The position numbers were made by a program, and so were the translations under genes. DNA of 64,000 nucleotides, from the NCBI RefSeq assembly GCF_002072185.1, contig NZ_MVIW01000005.1, positions 37,432 through 101,431 on the forward strand, written 5' to 3'. The notes beneath the pieces are model-generated. The model searched no databases, was not told where the DNA came from, and saw only the letters and a program-made list of their open reading frames with translations. Every line of letters starts with the position of its first letter. Position 1 is the first letter of the stretch. This document shows positions 1 through 7,772 of this stretch, piece after piece. The stretch is from Actinomyces denticolens (lineage in GTDB: Bacteria; Actinomycetota; Actinomycetes; Actinomycetales; Actinomycetaceae).

Positions 1-200
1 AGCATGCCCAGGATCGGGGCGGGGGCGCCGTCGGCGGGGGAATCCGGGCGGAAGACGAAGAGGTAGACGCCGTCCTGCGCGAGGAGCGCCTCGCACTGCT
101 CGGCGGTGAGGGCGGGGGCGCTGCGGGAGAGCTGGGGGATGAGGCGCTCCATCGCCTCGACGAGCTCGGGTCCGGCCTGGGTGACGATCTCGGTGGCCAT
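1..200 (-). CDS. GNAT family N-acetyltransferase, N-terminal part
   Basis: Only the first 66 codons are inside the window; the gene runs off the left edge. The start ATG is the complement of 198-200, with a weak purine-rich stretch (GAGAGG) before it. The peptide begins MATEIV and continues through QLSRSAPALT, then LFVFRP, and ends at ILGML. This order (helix ending QLS.SAP, then a strand reading LFVxR, then ILGxL) is the usual N-terminus of small GNAT acetyltransferases, which move an acetyl group from acetyl-CoA to an amine. The acetyl-CoA binding motif lies outside the window, so substrate and activity cannot be judged. It is divergent from the PAS gene to its right. Confidence 0.6.
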   Translation of the reverse strand, partial: MATEIVTQAGPELVEAMERLIPQLSRSAPALTAEQCEALLAQDGVYLFVFRPDSPADGAPAPILGM

Positions 201-387
201 CGTGGTGCCTCTCTGCGTGAGTGCCGCGGGACGCGCGCCGCGTGAGGGTCGGCGCGATTGCCCCGAGCCTAGCCGTCATGGGCCGGGGCGCGGGTGGTCC
301 GGGAGCGCGGCGTCGGCATCGGGGGTAGTCTCGGTGAGCCCAGCGCGGCACCGTTGGGACGAGCATCCGGCCGGAGGAGGCCCCGCC

Positions 388-1866
388 ATGACTGAGCACA
401 CAGAGCCGACCCGGGCAGCGGGCCCGGGCGAGCCGGCCGGGGTCGGCGCGCCGCCCTCCTCGGAACGCGTTTTCGAGGCCGACGAGATCTTCTTCTCCAC
501 CACCGACGCGGCCGGTCGCATCCGCCGCGCCAACTCGATCTTCATGCGCCTGTCCGGCTACCCGCGCGGGGCGCTCGTGGGCCGGGCCCACAACGTGGTG
601 CGCCACCCCGTCATGCCCGCAGGGCTCTTCCGCGGGGTGTGGGAGGACATCGAGGCCGGCCACGCCGCCAGCGCCTACATCACCAACCGGGCCTCCGACG
701 GCGGGCACTACCGGGTCTTCGCCACCATCGTCCCCTCGGGCAGCGGCTACCTGTCCATCCGCACCCTCCCCCAGCTCACCGAGCAGCGCGACGCCTTCGA
801 GCGGGCCTTCGAGCGGGTGAGGGAGGTCGAGGCGGTCTCGGCCGCCGGCGGTTCGACCCGGCGGGAGGTCGCCGCCGCGGGGCAGGCGGCGCTGAGCCGC
901 GAGCTGGAGGCGCTGGGGTATGAATCGACGGTCGATTTCACCCGGCGGGCCGTGGCCTCCGAGGTGGCCGCGCTCGTGGCCGCCGGGGTCGGCATCCCGA
1001 GCGCGGAGGGGGCTGAGGGGCCAGTGGCCCGCGTGCTGTCGGAGATGCATGCGATCGAGGAGGCCACCGGTGGCCACCTCGCCCTCCTCGACGAGCTCGC
1101 CCGCCTCGTGCGCCTCCTGGAGCGCCGGGCCACCGATATCCGGGCGCTCTCGACGAGGCTGTCCGAGCTGCGCGCCGCCCTGCGCGCCACGCGCGACGAG
1201 GTCGCGCACCTCGGCGCTTCGCGGCCCGGTACGTCGAGGCCCGATGCGGGCAAGGATGCCAGTGCCGGCGCCATGAGCGCGGGCGCCGGTGCCACGGGCT
1301 TCGAGGAGCGCTACCGGAGGGTCGACGCCCTCGTCCTGGAATGCGCCGAGGAGCTGCGACCCCTGGCCGGGCAGGTCTCCGAACTGCGCGGCGATGCCTA
1401 CTCCGTGCGCTTCGCCATCGCCCTCATGCGACTGCACAACCTCGCCTCGGGGTTCTTCGCGGCCCAGATCCTGGCCGGGGATGATGACGTGGCTGAGAAC
1501 GACGCCGTCGGCTCCCTCGAGGAGTTGACGAGCGCCCTGAGCGAGGGCATCTCGCGGCTCACCGATCACCGGGCCCTGCTGGAGGCCCGGCGCGAGCTCG
1601 TCGGCGGGGAGCTCGACGCCGTCGCCGAGGAGCTCACGGCCACGCGCGGCCCGCTCACCGAGCTCCTGGCCGAGGCCGCCGCGGCGGGCGCGGGGGAGAG
1701 CGAGGCGGTGCGGAGGGCCTCCACGCTCCTCGAGGACGGCTTCCCCGAGGCGCGCGACCTGGCGGATCTGGCCGGCGCCATCCGCGATCTGGAGATCCCC
1801 ATGCTGGCCGCCGAGATCCAGGAGCGCATCACCGCCGTGCGGCGCGCCCTGGCCGAGCTGCGCTGA
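388..1866 (+). CDS. Aer-type PAS domain protein with long coiled coil
   Basis: 492 residues. The ATG at 388 is chosen because GGAGGAGG lies 7 nt upstream; the longer open frame to 106 has no ribosome site and overlaps the divergent gene's start. Residues about 28-120 form a PAS domain of the Aer energy-sensor type: FSTTDAAGRI, LSGYPRGALVGR and the hallmark HNVVRHPVMP. Aer PAS domains bind FAD and sense redox state. The remaining ~370 residues are Ala/Glu/Leu/Arg-rich helices, probably coiled coil, with a short flexible linker near residues 280-310. There is no HAMP domain, no membrane segment and no methyl-accepting signalling hairpin, so it is not an ordinary chemoreceptor. Partner unknown. 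Confidence 0.7.
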   Translation: MTEHTEPTRAAGPGEPAGVGAPPSSERVFEADEIFFSTTDAAGRIRRANSIFMRLSGYPRGALVGRAHNVVRHPVMPAGLFRGVWEDIEAGHAASAYITNRASDGGHYRVFATIVPSGSGYLSIRTLPQLTEQRDAFERAFERVREVEAVSAAGGSTRREVAAAGQAALSRELEALGYESTVDFTRRAVASEVAALVAAGVGIPSAEGAEGPVARVLSEMHAIEEATGGHLALLDELARLVRLLERRATDIRALSTRLSELRAALRATRDEVAHLGASRPGTSRPDAGKDASAGAMSAGAGATGFEERYRRVDALVLECAEELRPLAGQVSELRGDAYSVRFAIALMRLHNLASGFFAAQILAGDDDVAENDAVGSLEELTSALSEGISRLTDHRALLEARRELVGGELDAVAEELTATRGPLTELLAEAAAAGAGESEAVRRASTLLEDGFPEARDLADLAGAIRDLEIPMLAAEIQERITAVRRALAELR

Positions 1867-1885
1867 GTCGCGCTGAGCGTCGACT

Positions 1886-2006
1886 AGCGCTTTTCGCGCT
1901 GACAGGTGCGGAAATCACCGACTGGTGCGGGCAGGACGCTCCACTCGGTGCGGATGGCACTGCTCGGGGCGAACCGCACCACTGGAGAGGGGCTCGTCGC
2001 TATGCC
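1886..2006. repeat. GGTGCG mini-hairpin array, copy A
   Basis: One of four related intergenic elements (others near 4221, 5546 and 13389). It holds tandem units of about 21 bp built on GGTGCG...CACC half-sites separated by ACT or GACT. It starts with a small AGCGC/GCGCT hairpin and ends with CTCGTCGCTATGC, a terminus also seen in the copy at 13389. It lies at the 3' end of the minus-strand ABC permease, and the complement of 2000-2002 inside the element supplies that gene's stop codon. Confidence 0.7.
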
Positions 2007-2692
2007 GGTGCCGGTGCGGCGGCGGGGACCACTCGCAGGCGCCGCCACCCCAGTGCCCCGCTGACCACGAGGAGAACCGCCGTGTAGATCACCGCGTGCG
2101 CGATGCCTCTGGCGAGCGTGCCGGAGGCGTCCGCCACGGGCCCGACGGCGAGGCTCGCCAGTTCGCGGGCGGACCACAGGGGCAGGACCCGGGTCCACGT
2201 CTCCTGCGGGTCCACGAGGAGCTGGACCGCCATGACTCCGATGAGCAGGAGCGCCCCTTCCAGGTCGCGGGGTACGAGCGCTGCCACGAGCGCGCCCAGC
2301 GGTGCCGCGACGGTGGCGCCCAGGAGCAGGAGGGGGAGCACCGCCGTCGGCCGCTCGAGGGAGCCGCCGATCGTCGTGATCGCGACGATCGAATAGGCGC
2401 AGGAGAGTGCCCAGCCCAGGGCCAGGACGGCCAGGAGACGGCCGGCGAGCAGGGCCAGGGGCGGTGCCCCGGCCACGGCGAGGCGGCGGTCGATGCCGCG
2501 CGATGAGACATGGGTGAACAGGGCGAGCGTCGCCACCGCCCATCCCAGGCCCATGGAGAGCAGGCGCAGCGCCGTCCAGTGCGTGTCCATGCGCACCGCG
2601 AAGAACGCCAGGGGGAGCAGGCAGGTGAGGGACAGGGCGGCACGGCGCCGCAGGAGCTCGACCACGGTGGTCCGGGCGACGAGCAGGATCAT
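2000..2692 (-). CDS. ABC transporter membrane protein
   Basis: 230 residues, mostly hydrophobic. About six membrane segments can be seen, for example around LSLTCLLPLAFFAV, GLGWAVATLALF, LLAVLALGWAL and AVIYTAVLLVVSGAL. This size fits the membrane half of a small CcmB/ABC-2-like exporter. The start ATG (complement of 2690-2692) overlaps the stop of the upstream ATPase gene in an ATGA arrangement, with GAGGAGG in front, so the two are translationally coupled. It is the last gene of a padR / ATPase / permease operon. Substrate unknown; drug or peptide export or self-resistance is usual for PadR-controlled pairs. The stop codon lies inside a repeat element. Confidence 0.75.
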   Translation of the reverse strand: MILLVARTTVVELLRRRAALSLTCLLPLAFFAVRMDTHWTALRLLSMGLGWAVATLALFTHVSSRGIDRRLAVAGAPPLALLAGRLLAVLALGWALSCAYSIVAITTIGGSLERPTAVLPLLLLGATVAAPLGALVAALVPRDLEGALLLIGVMAVQLLVDPQETWTRVLPLWSARELASLAVGPVADASGTLARGIAHAVIYTAVLLVVSGALGWRRLRVVPAAAPAPA

Positions 2693-3606
2693 GATGCGGC
2701 CTCCTCGTGGGATCCGGGGTGGGCGGGGCGGGGGTGGGCTCCGGCGTGCTCGGCGTCCTGGGCGCTCTCGGGGCTGGGGAGCTCGATGACGCGGTCGACA
2801 TGGTCGAGGTCGCGCAGCAGGTGGGTGACGAGGAGGATCCCCGCCCCGCTCGAGCGCCAGGCCTCCACGAGTCCCCAGAGCTCCTCGTAGGCCAGGGAGT
2901 CGAAACCCTGGTAGGGCTCGTCGAGGAGGAGCAGGTCCGGGGAGTCGATCTGGGCCAGGGCGAGATTGAGTTTCTGCTGCGTCCCGCCCGAGAGCGTGCC
3001 GGCGGTATGCGCACCCCGCGCGCGCCATCCCAGGCCGGCGAGCAGGCCGTGGCCGACGGCGACCGCGCGGCGCGCCGTCATGCCCCGGGCGGCGCCGAAG
3101 AGCCGGCAGTGCTCATCGACGGTGAGCAGCGGGGCCAGGGCGTGCGACTGGGGCGCGTAACCGAAGCGGGGCGCGCGCTCGACTCGGCCCGCGCTGGGGC
3201 GCAGGATTCCGGCGCAGATCTGGAGCAACGTGGACTTGCCGGCCCCATTGGCGCCGACGACGGCCACGACCTCCCCGCGTCGCACCTCGAGGTCGATGGC
3301 CGTGAGGACCGGGCGGCGGGACCGCGTGGCGCTCACGCCGTCGAGCCGGAGCACCACTTCGCCGGGAATGGAGGGCAGGGGCGCGGGCCGTGAACCGCAG
3401 CGCAGGGCAGCGACGAGCTCACGGGCATAGACCGTGGCGGGGCCGAAGAGCGATTCAGGCGGAGCGGCGGCCTCGCTGCGCGCGGAGTCGACGGCGTCGT
3501 CGCAGGCGGAGGTGGGGAGACCGAGGGCGGCGAGCTCGGCTCGCAGGGTGGAGTACCAGGAGGCGTGGGGGTCGTGCGGGGTGTCGCCCATGCCCCGGGA
3601 GGTCAT
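2689..3606 (-). CDS. ABC transporter ATPase with N-terminal helical domain
   Basis: 305 residues. Residues about 90-280 are a complete ABC ATPase: Walker A GANGAGKST, a Q-loop around GYAPQSH, signature LSGGTQQKL, Walker B DLLLLDEP and H-loop VTHLLRD. The first ~75 residues are unusual. They contain LRAELAALGLP and FGPATVYARELVAAL, which resembles the helical HAAS/DUF1700 domains that often accompany PadR regulators (inference from pattern only). The start ATG overlaps the padR stop codon (ATGA) and the stop overlaps the permease start, so all three genes form one tightly coupled operon. It energises the 2000-2692 permease. Confidence 0.85.
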   Translation of the reverse strand: MTSRGMGDTPHDPHASWYSTLRAELAALGLPTSACDDAVDSARSEAAAPPESLFGPATVYARELVAALRCGSRPAPLPSIPGEVVLRLDGVSATRSRRPVLTAIDLEVRRGEVVAVVGANGAGKSTLLQICAGILRPSAGRVERAPRFGYAPQSHALAPLLTVDEHCRLFGAARGMTARRAVAVGHGLLAGLGWRARGAHTAGTLSGGTQQKLNLALAQIDSPDLLLLDEPYQGFDSLAYEELWGLVEAWRSSGAGILLVTHLLRDLDHVDRVIELPSPESAQDAEHAGAHPRPAHPGSHEEAAS

Positions 3607-3989
3607 GAGAACCCCTTGGTGCCGTGCTCGGGGCCGGGGGTGCTTCCCGGGCGGGCGGGGTCGGTGGGGTCCTGGCCCATGATGGTGCCGACCGCCCGGC
3701 TGAAAGCGGCCCAGTCCTCGCGGTGGGAGGCGAGGGCTACCCGCCCGGCGGCGGTGATCTCGAAGTACTTGCGCGCGGGCCCGGCGGTGGAGGGCTGCCA
3801 GGACGCCGTGATGAGACCCTGCTTCTCCAGGCGCATGAGCGCGGGGTAGAGGGTTCCGCCGGGGATCGTGCCGAGGCCCGCGGCGTCGAGGCGCTGGGCC
3901 AGGGCCAGGCCGTAGTCCGGGGCGGCCTCGAGGAGGGACAGGAGGCAGGGGGCGAGGAAGCCGTGGAGTATCTGCGTTGGTGGTACCAT
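3603..3989 (-). CDS. PadR family transcriptional regulator
   Basis: 128 residues with the PadR winged helix: an N-terminal helix (QILHGFLAPCLLSLL), YGLALAQRL, then GTIPGGTLYPALMRLEKQGLI and the wing ending in RKYFEITAAGR. PadR proteins are usually repressors that release DNA on binding a small toxic ligand and control a linked exporter. It heads the operon and its stop overlaps the ATPase start. No ribosome-binding site precedes the ATG. Instead TAGTCT sits 7 nt upstream on the same strand, so the transcript is probably leaderless. Confidence 0.85.
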   Translation of the reverse strand: MVPPTQILHGFLAPCLLSLLEAAPDYGLALAQRLDAAGLGTIPGGTLYPALMRLEKQGLITASWQPSTAGPARKYFEITAAGRVALASHREDWAAFSRAVGTIMGQDPTDPARPGSTPGPEHGTKGFS

Positions 3990-4025
3990 GCTAGAAAGAC
4001 TACCTAGTTAGAAGAGAATCTGTCT
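3990..4025 (-). promoter_or_regulatory. padR operon promoter, possible autoregulatory site
   Basis: Read on the minus strand, an AT-rich patch within GC-rich DNA contains TAGGTAGTCT just before the ATG, a -10-like element compatible with leaderless transcription. TAG-containing half sites on both sides (CTAACTAGG and TTTCTAG) could be where PadR itself binds. The operator assignment is an inference. Confidence 0.4.
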
Positions 4026-4220
4026 AGATCTGGCCTGCGGTGATATTGAGAAAGTGCGGATATAAGGGATGTTTGGGCGTGCAGTGCCGGGTGCGCCGGG
4101 CGTCGGTGCTCGTCCCCGGCCCCGGTGGTCGCGTCCATCGCCTCAGGGCCCGTCCTCAGCGCGACCTGCTGCTGGGCGTGGGGTGAGCGTTGGGAGGGCT
4201 GTGGTGCTCGGAGGGCTTCG

Positions 4221-4319
4221 ACAGGTGCTTTCCGCACTGACCGGCGCGGAAAACACCGACTGGTGCGGGCAGGACGCTCCACTCGGTGCGGATGGCACTG
4301 CTCAGGGTGGATGGCGCCA
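4221..4319. repeat. GGTGCG mini-hairpin array, copy B
   Basis: Second copy of the element at 1886, same orientation. It shares ACACCGACTGGTGCGG and AGGACGCTCCACTCGGTG with copy A, followed by a diverged GATGGCGCCATC stem. It occupies the gap between padR and the 3' end of the minus-strand gene at 4404. Apart from this array and the padR promoter, the 414-base gap 3990-4403 shows nothing recognisable. Confidence 0.65.
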
Positions 4320-4403
4320 TCCGGGGGTGGTGGCACCGCTCGGTTGGACGGCGCAGGGCGTCGGCGGCTCCCGAACGGCACCGGCGGAGGGGCGCCGCCC
4401 GGG

Positions 4404-5369
4404 TCAGACGCGCAGCGGCCATGGCGCGGGCATCTGCTCCAGGCCGGCTCTGACCAGGCGCTCGATCATCGCCGCGCCGTCGTGATACCACGCGTCGGCC
4501 CAGCCCCACCGCCGCACCTTGACGCCGTGCAGGTCCTCGAGGTCGTTCTGCCGGGCCTTCTCATCGAGCAGCACCGCCCGCGGGTCCTTCCCGAAGGACG
4601 CGGCGTTGTACTTGATCCTGCCGTCGTACTCGCCGACCAGGTTGATCGAGGACCAGAAGAAGTCGACGCGCACCACCCGGCCCCCGGCGTCGAGCACGTA
4701 CTGCAGGACCGGACGCGGTAGGCGCCCCTGCCATTGGCGCACCCGCGACACGGACTCGCCCGGCGACTCGGAACGCTCGTCGGCCAGGCCGAGGGCGGTC
4801 CGCGCGGTGCGCAGCCCCCGGCTGCCGGCCGGGATCCGCTCCAGCGCCCCCTGGATCTCCTCCCAGACGCACAGCTCCTCGTGAAGGGCGGCATCCATTG
4901 CGCACACGCCCGGGATGAGGCCGCCCCAGCGAGCGATATCGATGACGGTGTCCGCGACCGATGATAGGAGGAGGCCGTGGTTCTCCGCGATGCCCGTCAG
5001 CCCCTCCCTATGACGACGGTGCAGCAGTGTTGTCACGCCTCGCTGTCCGGAGACGCGCAGTGCCTCCACTCGGCTCAGGCGCATCCCGACGACCGGCAGC
5101 CCGTGGGCGATCGCGGCCGAGGCTCCGATCAGGATCGTGCCCTGCTCGGTGCGCCGCACCGCTTCGATGAGAACCTCGTGCCGCTCTCGTGGCAGCATCG
5201 TCTCCCAGGCGGCCGCCTCCGTGTAGATGCCCGAGGCGATCCGTATCAGGCCATTGATCCGTTCGGGGTGCCGGGGGCCGTTGTCCAGGGTCGCCGTCTC
5301 CCTGGCGATCACGATGACCGGCGCTGGTGGGGAAATGAGCCGGGCGGGTCCCGGCTGGGCTGCGTTCAT
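4404..5369 (-). CDS. AbiEi-like / Vsr-fold nuclease-like protein
   Basis: 321 residues from the ATG complementing 5367-5369; upstream in-frame sequence reads through a repeat array and is not coding in character. The N-terminal half (residues ~30-170) resembles the AbiEi antitoxin-like proteins of actinobacteria (GIYTEAAAW, followed by AAIAHGLPV and TVIDIAR). The C-terminal 100 residues (VDFFWSSINLVGEYDGRIKY, then EKARQNDLEDL and VRRWGW) look like the Vsr/DUF559 restriction-endonuclease fold, with acidic residues and a downstream Lys/Gln at the expected places. Such two-domain proteins are common orphans in actinobacteria. No partner toxin gene is adjacent. Role unknown; defence or DNA processing is possible. 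Confidence 0.6.
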   Translation of the reverse strand: MNAAQPGPARLISPPAPVIVIARETATLDNGPRHPERINGLIRIASGIYTEAAAWETMLPRERHEVLIEAVRRTEQGTILIGASAAIAHGLPVVGMRLSRVEALRVSGQRGVTTLLHRRHREGLTGIAENHGLLLSSVADTVIDIARWGGLIPGVCAMDAALHEELCVWEEIQGALERIPAGSRGLRTARTALGLADERSESPGESVSRVRQWQGRLPRPVLQYVLDAGGRVVRVDFFWSSINLVGEYDGRIKYNAASFGKDPRAVLLDEKARQNDLEDLHGVKVRRWGWADAWYHDGAAMIERLVRAGLEQMPAPWPLRV

Positions 5370-5545
5370 GGAGTCGAGCGTGCGACGTCGCCCACGGCCC
5401 CCGGGGATCCGTTCCCCAGGAGCTGGCCGGGAGCGCGCGCGGCGCACCCTGTGGTTCCCGATCCGCCGCAGCCAGTGCCCCGTAACGATGGAGGTCTTTA
5501 TGAGATCGGGCGCATAGCGGCCGGGCGACGTCGATCGCGATGCCC

Positions 5546-5660
5546 ACTGGTGCGTTTCGCACCGACTGGTGCGGAAATCACCGACTGGTGCGGGTAGGAC
5601 GCACCACTGGGTGCGGGTAGGACGCACCACTGGGTGCGGGTGGCACCGCTCGGGGCGGGC
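5546..5660. repeat. GGTGCG mini-hairpin array, copy C (best preserved)
   Basis: Five consecutive small stem-loops. The first is GGTGCG-TTT-CGCACC. The second is GGTG-CGGAAAT-CACC. The third and fourth are identical, GGTGCG-GGTAGGA-CGCACC. The fifth is GGTG-CGGGTG-GCACC-like. ACT or GACT spacers separate them. It lies 28 bp beyond the stop of rlmC, which is on the minus strand. The gap 5370-5687 contains nothing else recognisable. Confidence 0.75.
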
Positions 5661-5687
5661 AGCATCATCCAGGGCGGGCGCGCCGCC

Positions 5688-7016
5688 TCATCTCGTGAGT
5701 TCGACGAGCACCTCGGCGTGCGTGGTGTGGGGGAACATGTCGAACAGGCGGGCGCGGCGCACCCGCAACGACGGCATCCGCGCCAGATCGTCGGCGAGCG
5801 TCATCGGATTGCAGGAGGAGTACAGCACCCGCCCCACTCCCGAGGCCTCGATCCCCTCAGCCAGTTCCTCCCCGATGCCGCGCCTCGGCGGGTTGACGAT
5901 GAGGAGATCCGGCAGCCCGCCGAGCTCGCGCGCCTCCGAGGGATCGAGGACGCGGGCATCGCCCGCCTCGAATCGCACCCGACCAGGAGGCAGCCCCGCG
6001 AGCGCCGCCGAGGCCCGTGCGCCGTCGATCGCCGACGCCGAGAGCTCCATCCCGAGCACGCTCAGCCCGGTCGCGCCCGGCCCCGGCGCATCGTCGCCCC
6101 TAGCTCCTCCTGCGAGCGCCAGCGCGAATCCGCCCACTCCGCAGAACAGGTCCCATGCCCGCCGCACCGGGCCGGCGCCGACGGGTACGTCGACCGCCCA
6201 GTCGCGCGCTGTCGCGTACAACGCCTCAGTCACGGCGGTGTTCGTCTGGAAGAAGGCTCGCGTCGGCAGGTGGAGTGCCAGCTCTCGCGGGGCGGATGCC
6301 GCTTGCCTTCCCGATGCCGTTCGCGCCCCGCCCGGCAGCGACAGGCGCATGAGCAGGCTGTCCTCCTCGGTGAGCACGATCTCCTCATCCCCCTCCAGAA
6401 TCGCCTGGTGGATGGGCTGGATATTCGCGCTGGCCACGGCGAGCGTCGGCAGGAGCCCCCGCAGACGCGTCAGTCCCTCCCGCAGGCGTCCCACCAGGCG
6501 CCGGCTGCGCAGGACGAAGCGGACCATGAGATCGCCGTCAGGGGAGGCGGTGACCAGGAGGTGCTTGAGCTCACCGCGCCGCTCGGGGATGGAGTAGGGC
6601 TCCAGGCCCGCCCAGCCGATGAAGCCCGCGAGCACCGGCAGGGCCTCCTCGATCACCGGCGCATGGAGAGGGCAGGAGCGCAGGTCGACGGCGCCGCCCC
6701 AGCGATCCGCCAGGCCCAGGATCGGAGCGTCCGCCGTCCCGCTGACCGCCATCTTCGCCTTGTTGCGGAAGTGCGAGGGCTCGCTCATGGCCGGGGGCTC
6801 CCAGGCGGCGTCGGGCACATGGGCACCCAGTCGCCGGGCGACGGCGTCCTGCTTGGCCGCCAGCTGAGCCTCCAGCGCCGTGTCCATCCGCGGGCAGGAT
6901 CGGCAGGCGCCCGAGTCGTGCAGCGCGCACGAGGCTCCCGACGGTGTCGCCGGTGAGGGCGGCGCATCCGGTTCGAGGGCGCCGACAACATGGTCGGCAA
7001 TGCGGTCGATGGGCAC
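5688..7016 (-). CDS. rlmC: 23S rRNA (uracil-C5)-methyltransferase RlmC-like
   Basis: 442 residues, close to RlmC/RumB throughout. The N-terminal iron-sulfur cysteines are present ([12 protein letters not shown], then RSCPLH later), followed by FRNKAKM, the SAM site [14 protein letters not shown], the motif NPPRRGIG and the catalytic cysteine in [10 protein letters not shown], ending in LFDMFPHT. The enzyme methylates a specific uridine of 23S rRNA (U747 in E. coli) using SAM. The start must be upstream of the Cys cluster. I chose GTG at 7016 because TATCCT lies 5 nt before it (leaderless pattern); ATG at 7043 is the alternative. Divergent from ispF. Confidence 0.88.
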   Translation of the reverse strand: MPIDRIADHVVGALEPDAPPSPATPSGASCALHDSGACRSCPRMDTALEAQLAAKQDAVARRLGAHVPDAAWEPPAMSEPSHFRNKAKMAVSGTADAPILGLADRWGGAVDLRSCPLHAPVIEEALPVLAGFIGWAGLEPYSIPERRGELKHLLVTASPDGDLMVRFVLRSRRLVGRLREGLTRLRGLLPTLAVASANIQPIHQAILEGDEEIVLTEEDSLLMRLSLPGGARTASGRQAASAPRELALHLPTRAFFQTNTAVTEALYATARDWAVDVPVGAGPVRRAWDLFCGVGGFALALAGGARGDDAPGPGATGLSVLGMELSASAIDGARASAALAGLPPGRVRFEAGDARVLDPSEARELGGLPDLLIVNPPRRGIGEELAEGIEASGVGRVLYSSCNPMTLADDLARMPSLRVRRARLFDMFPHTTHAEVLVELTR

Positions 7017-7122
7017 GCCCGAGGATATCCCGGCCGCCGGCATCGAAGTCGGTATCGAAGCCGATGCCCGAGCCGACTCCGCTGGTCTCGCCGGCCCCGC
7101 CCGCGCGCGGCACACTGCTCCT

Positions 7123-7677
7123 ATGAATCCATCCGACGCCACGCCCAGCGCCCCGCCCGCCCCCGCCGCGGCCCCCCTCGTCCTCCCGCGCACCGGGATC
7201 GGCACCGACGTCCACGCCTTCGCCGCCCCCGGCTCCGGCACCCCCCTGCGCCTGGCCTGCCTGGACTGGCCCGGCGAGGTCGGGCTGGCGGGGCACTCCG
7301 ACGGCGACGTCGTCGCCCACGCCTGCTGCGACGCCCTCTTCTCCGCCGCCGCCCTGGGCGATCTCGGCTCCAACTTCGGCACCGCCGAGCCGCAGTGGAA
7401 GGGCGCGGCGGGCAGTGCGCTCCTGGCCGAGGCGGCACGGCGCGTGCGGGCCGCCGGCTTCGAGATCGGCAATATCGCCGTCCAGATCGTCGGCGAGCGC
7501 CCCCGAATCGCCCCCCGCATGGCCGAGGCCACTGCGGCGCTCAGCCGGGCCGTTGCAGCGCCCGTCCACTTCTCCGCCACCACCACCGACCACCTCGGCT
7601 TCCTCGGCCGGGCCGAGGGGCTCCTCGCCATCGCCACCGCCCTCGTCTACCCCGTCGACCCGTCCGCGCGCCCTTGA
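7123..7677 (+). CDS. ispF: 2-C-methyl-D-erythritol 2,4-cyclodiphosphate synthase
   Basis: 184 residues, with about 22 extra Pro/Ala-rich residues before the usual start of the family. It catalyses the fifth step of the MEP isoprenoid pathway, cyclising CDP-methylerythritol 2-phosphate to the 2,4-cyclodiphosphate with release of CMP. Seen: the metal ligands in [27 protein letters not shown] with the third ligand, GDLGSNFG, and the C-terminal [11 protein letters not shown]. Family trimers bind zinc. There is no Shine-Dalgarno; CACACT lies 6 nt before the ATG. ispD, its frequent neighbour, is absent, but cysS follows, as in many actinobacteria. Confidence 0.95.
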   Translation: MNPSDATPSAPPAPAAAPLVLPRTGIGTDVHAFAAPGSGTPLRLACLDWPGEVGLAGHSDGDVVAHACCDALFSAAALGDLGSNFGTAEPQWKGAAGSALLAEAARRVRAAGFEIGNIAVQIVGERPRIAPRMAEATAALSRAVAAPVHFSATTTDHLGFLGRAEGLLAIATALVYPVDPSARP

Positions 7678-7679
7678 CC

Positions 7680-7741
7680 CGGGCCGCCCCGACCCGAGCC
7701 GCCCGGGCCGCCCCGACCCGAGCCGCCCGGGCCGCCCCGCC
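7680..7741. repeat. 24-bp tandem repeat, 2.6 copies
   Basis: Two exact copies of a 24-bp unit (CGGGCCGCCCCGACCCGAGC plus CGCC) and a partial third fill the gap between ispF and cysS, directly after the ispF stop codon. The cysS promoter element TAGGCT (7761-7766) lies just beyond it. Confidence 0.85.
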
Positions 7742-7772
7742 CCTCGACGTGCCCACCGGATAGGCTGCCCCC

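Noticed and set aside
5569..6956. Long + strand frames across rlmC
   Set aside because: Antisense to a clear RlmC; composition is Arg/Ser/Pro-rich and no known domain appears.
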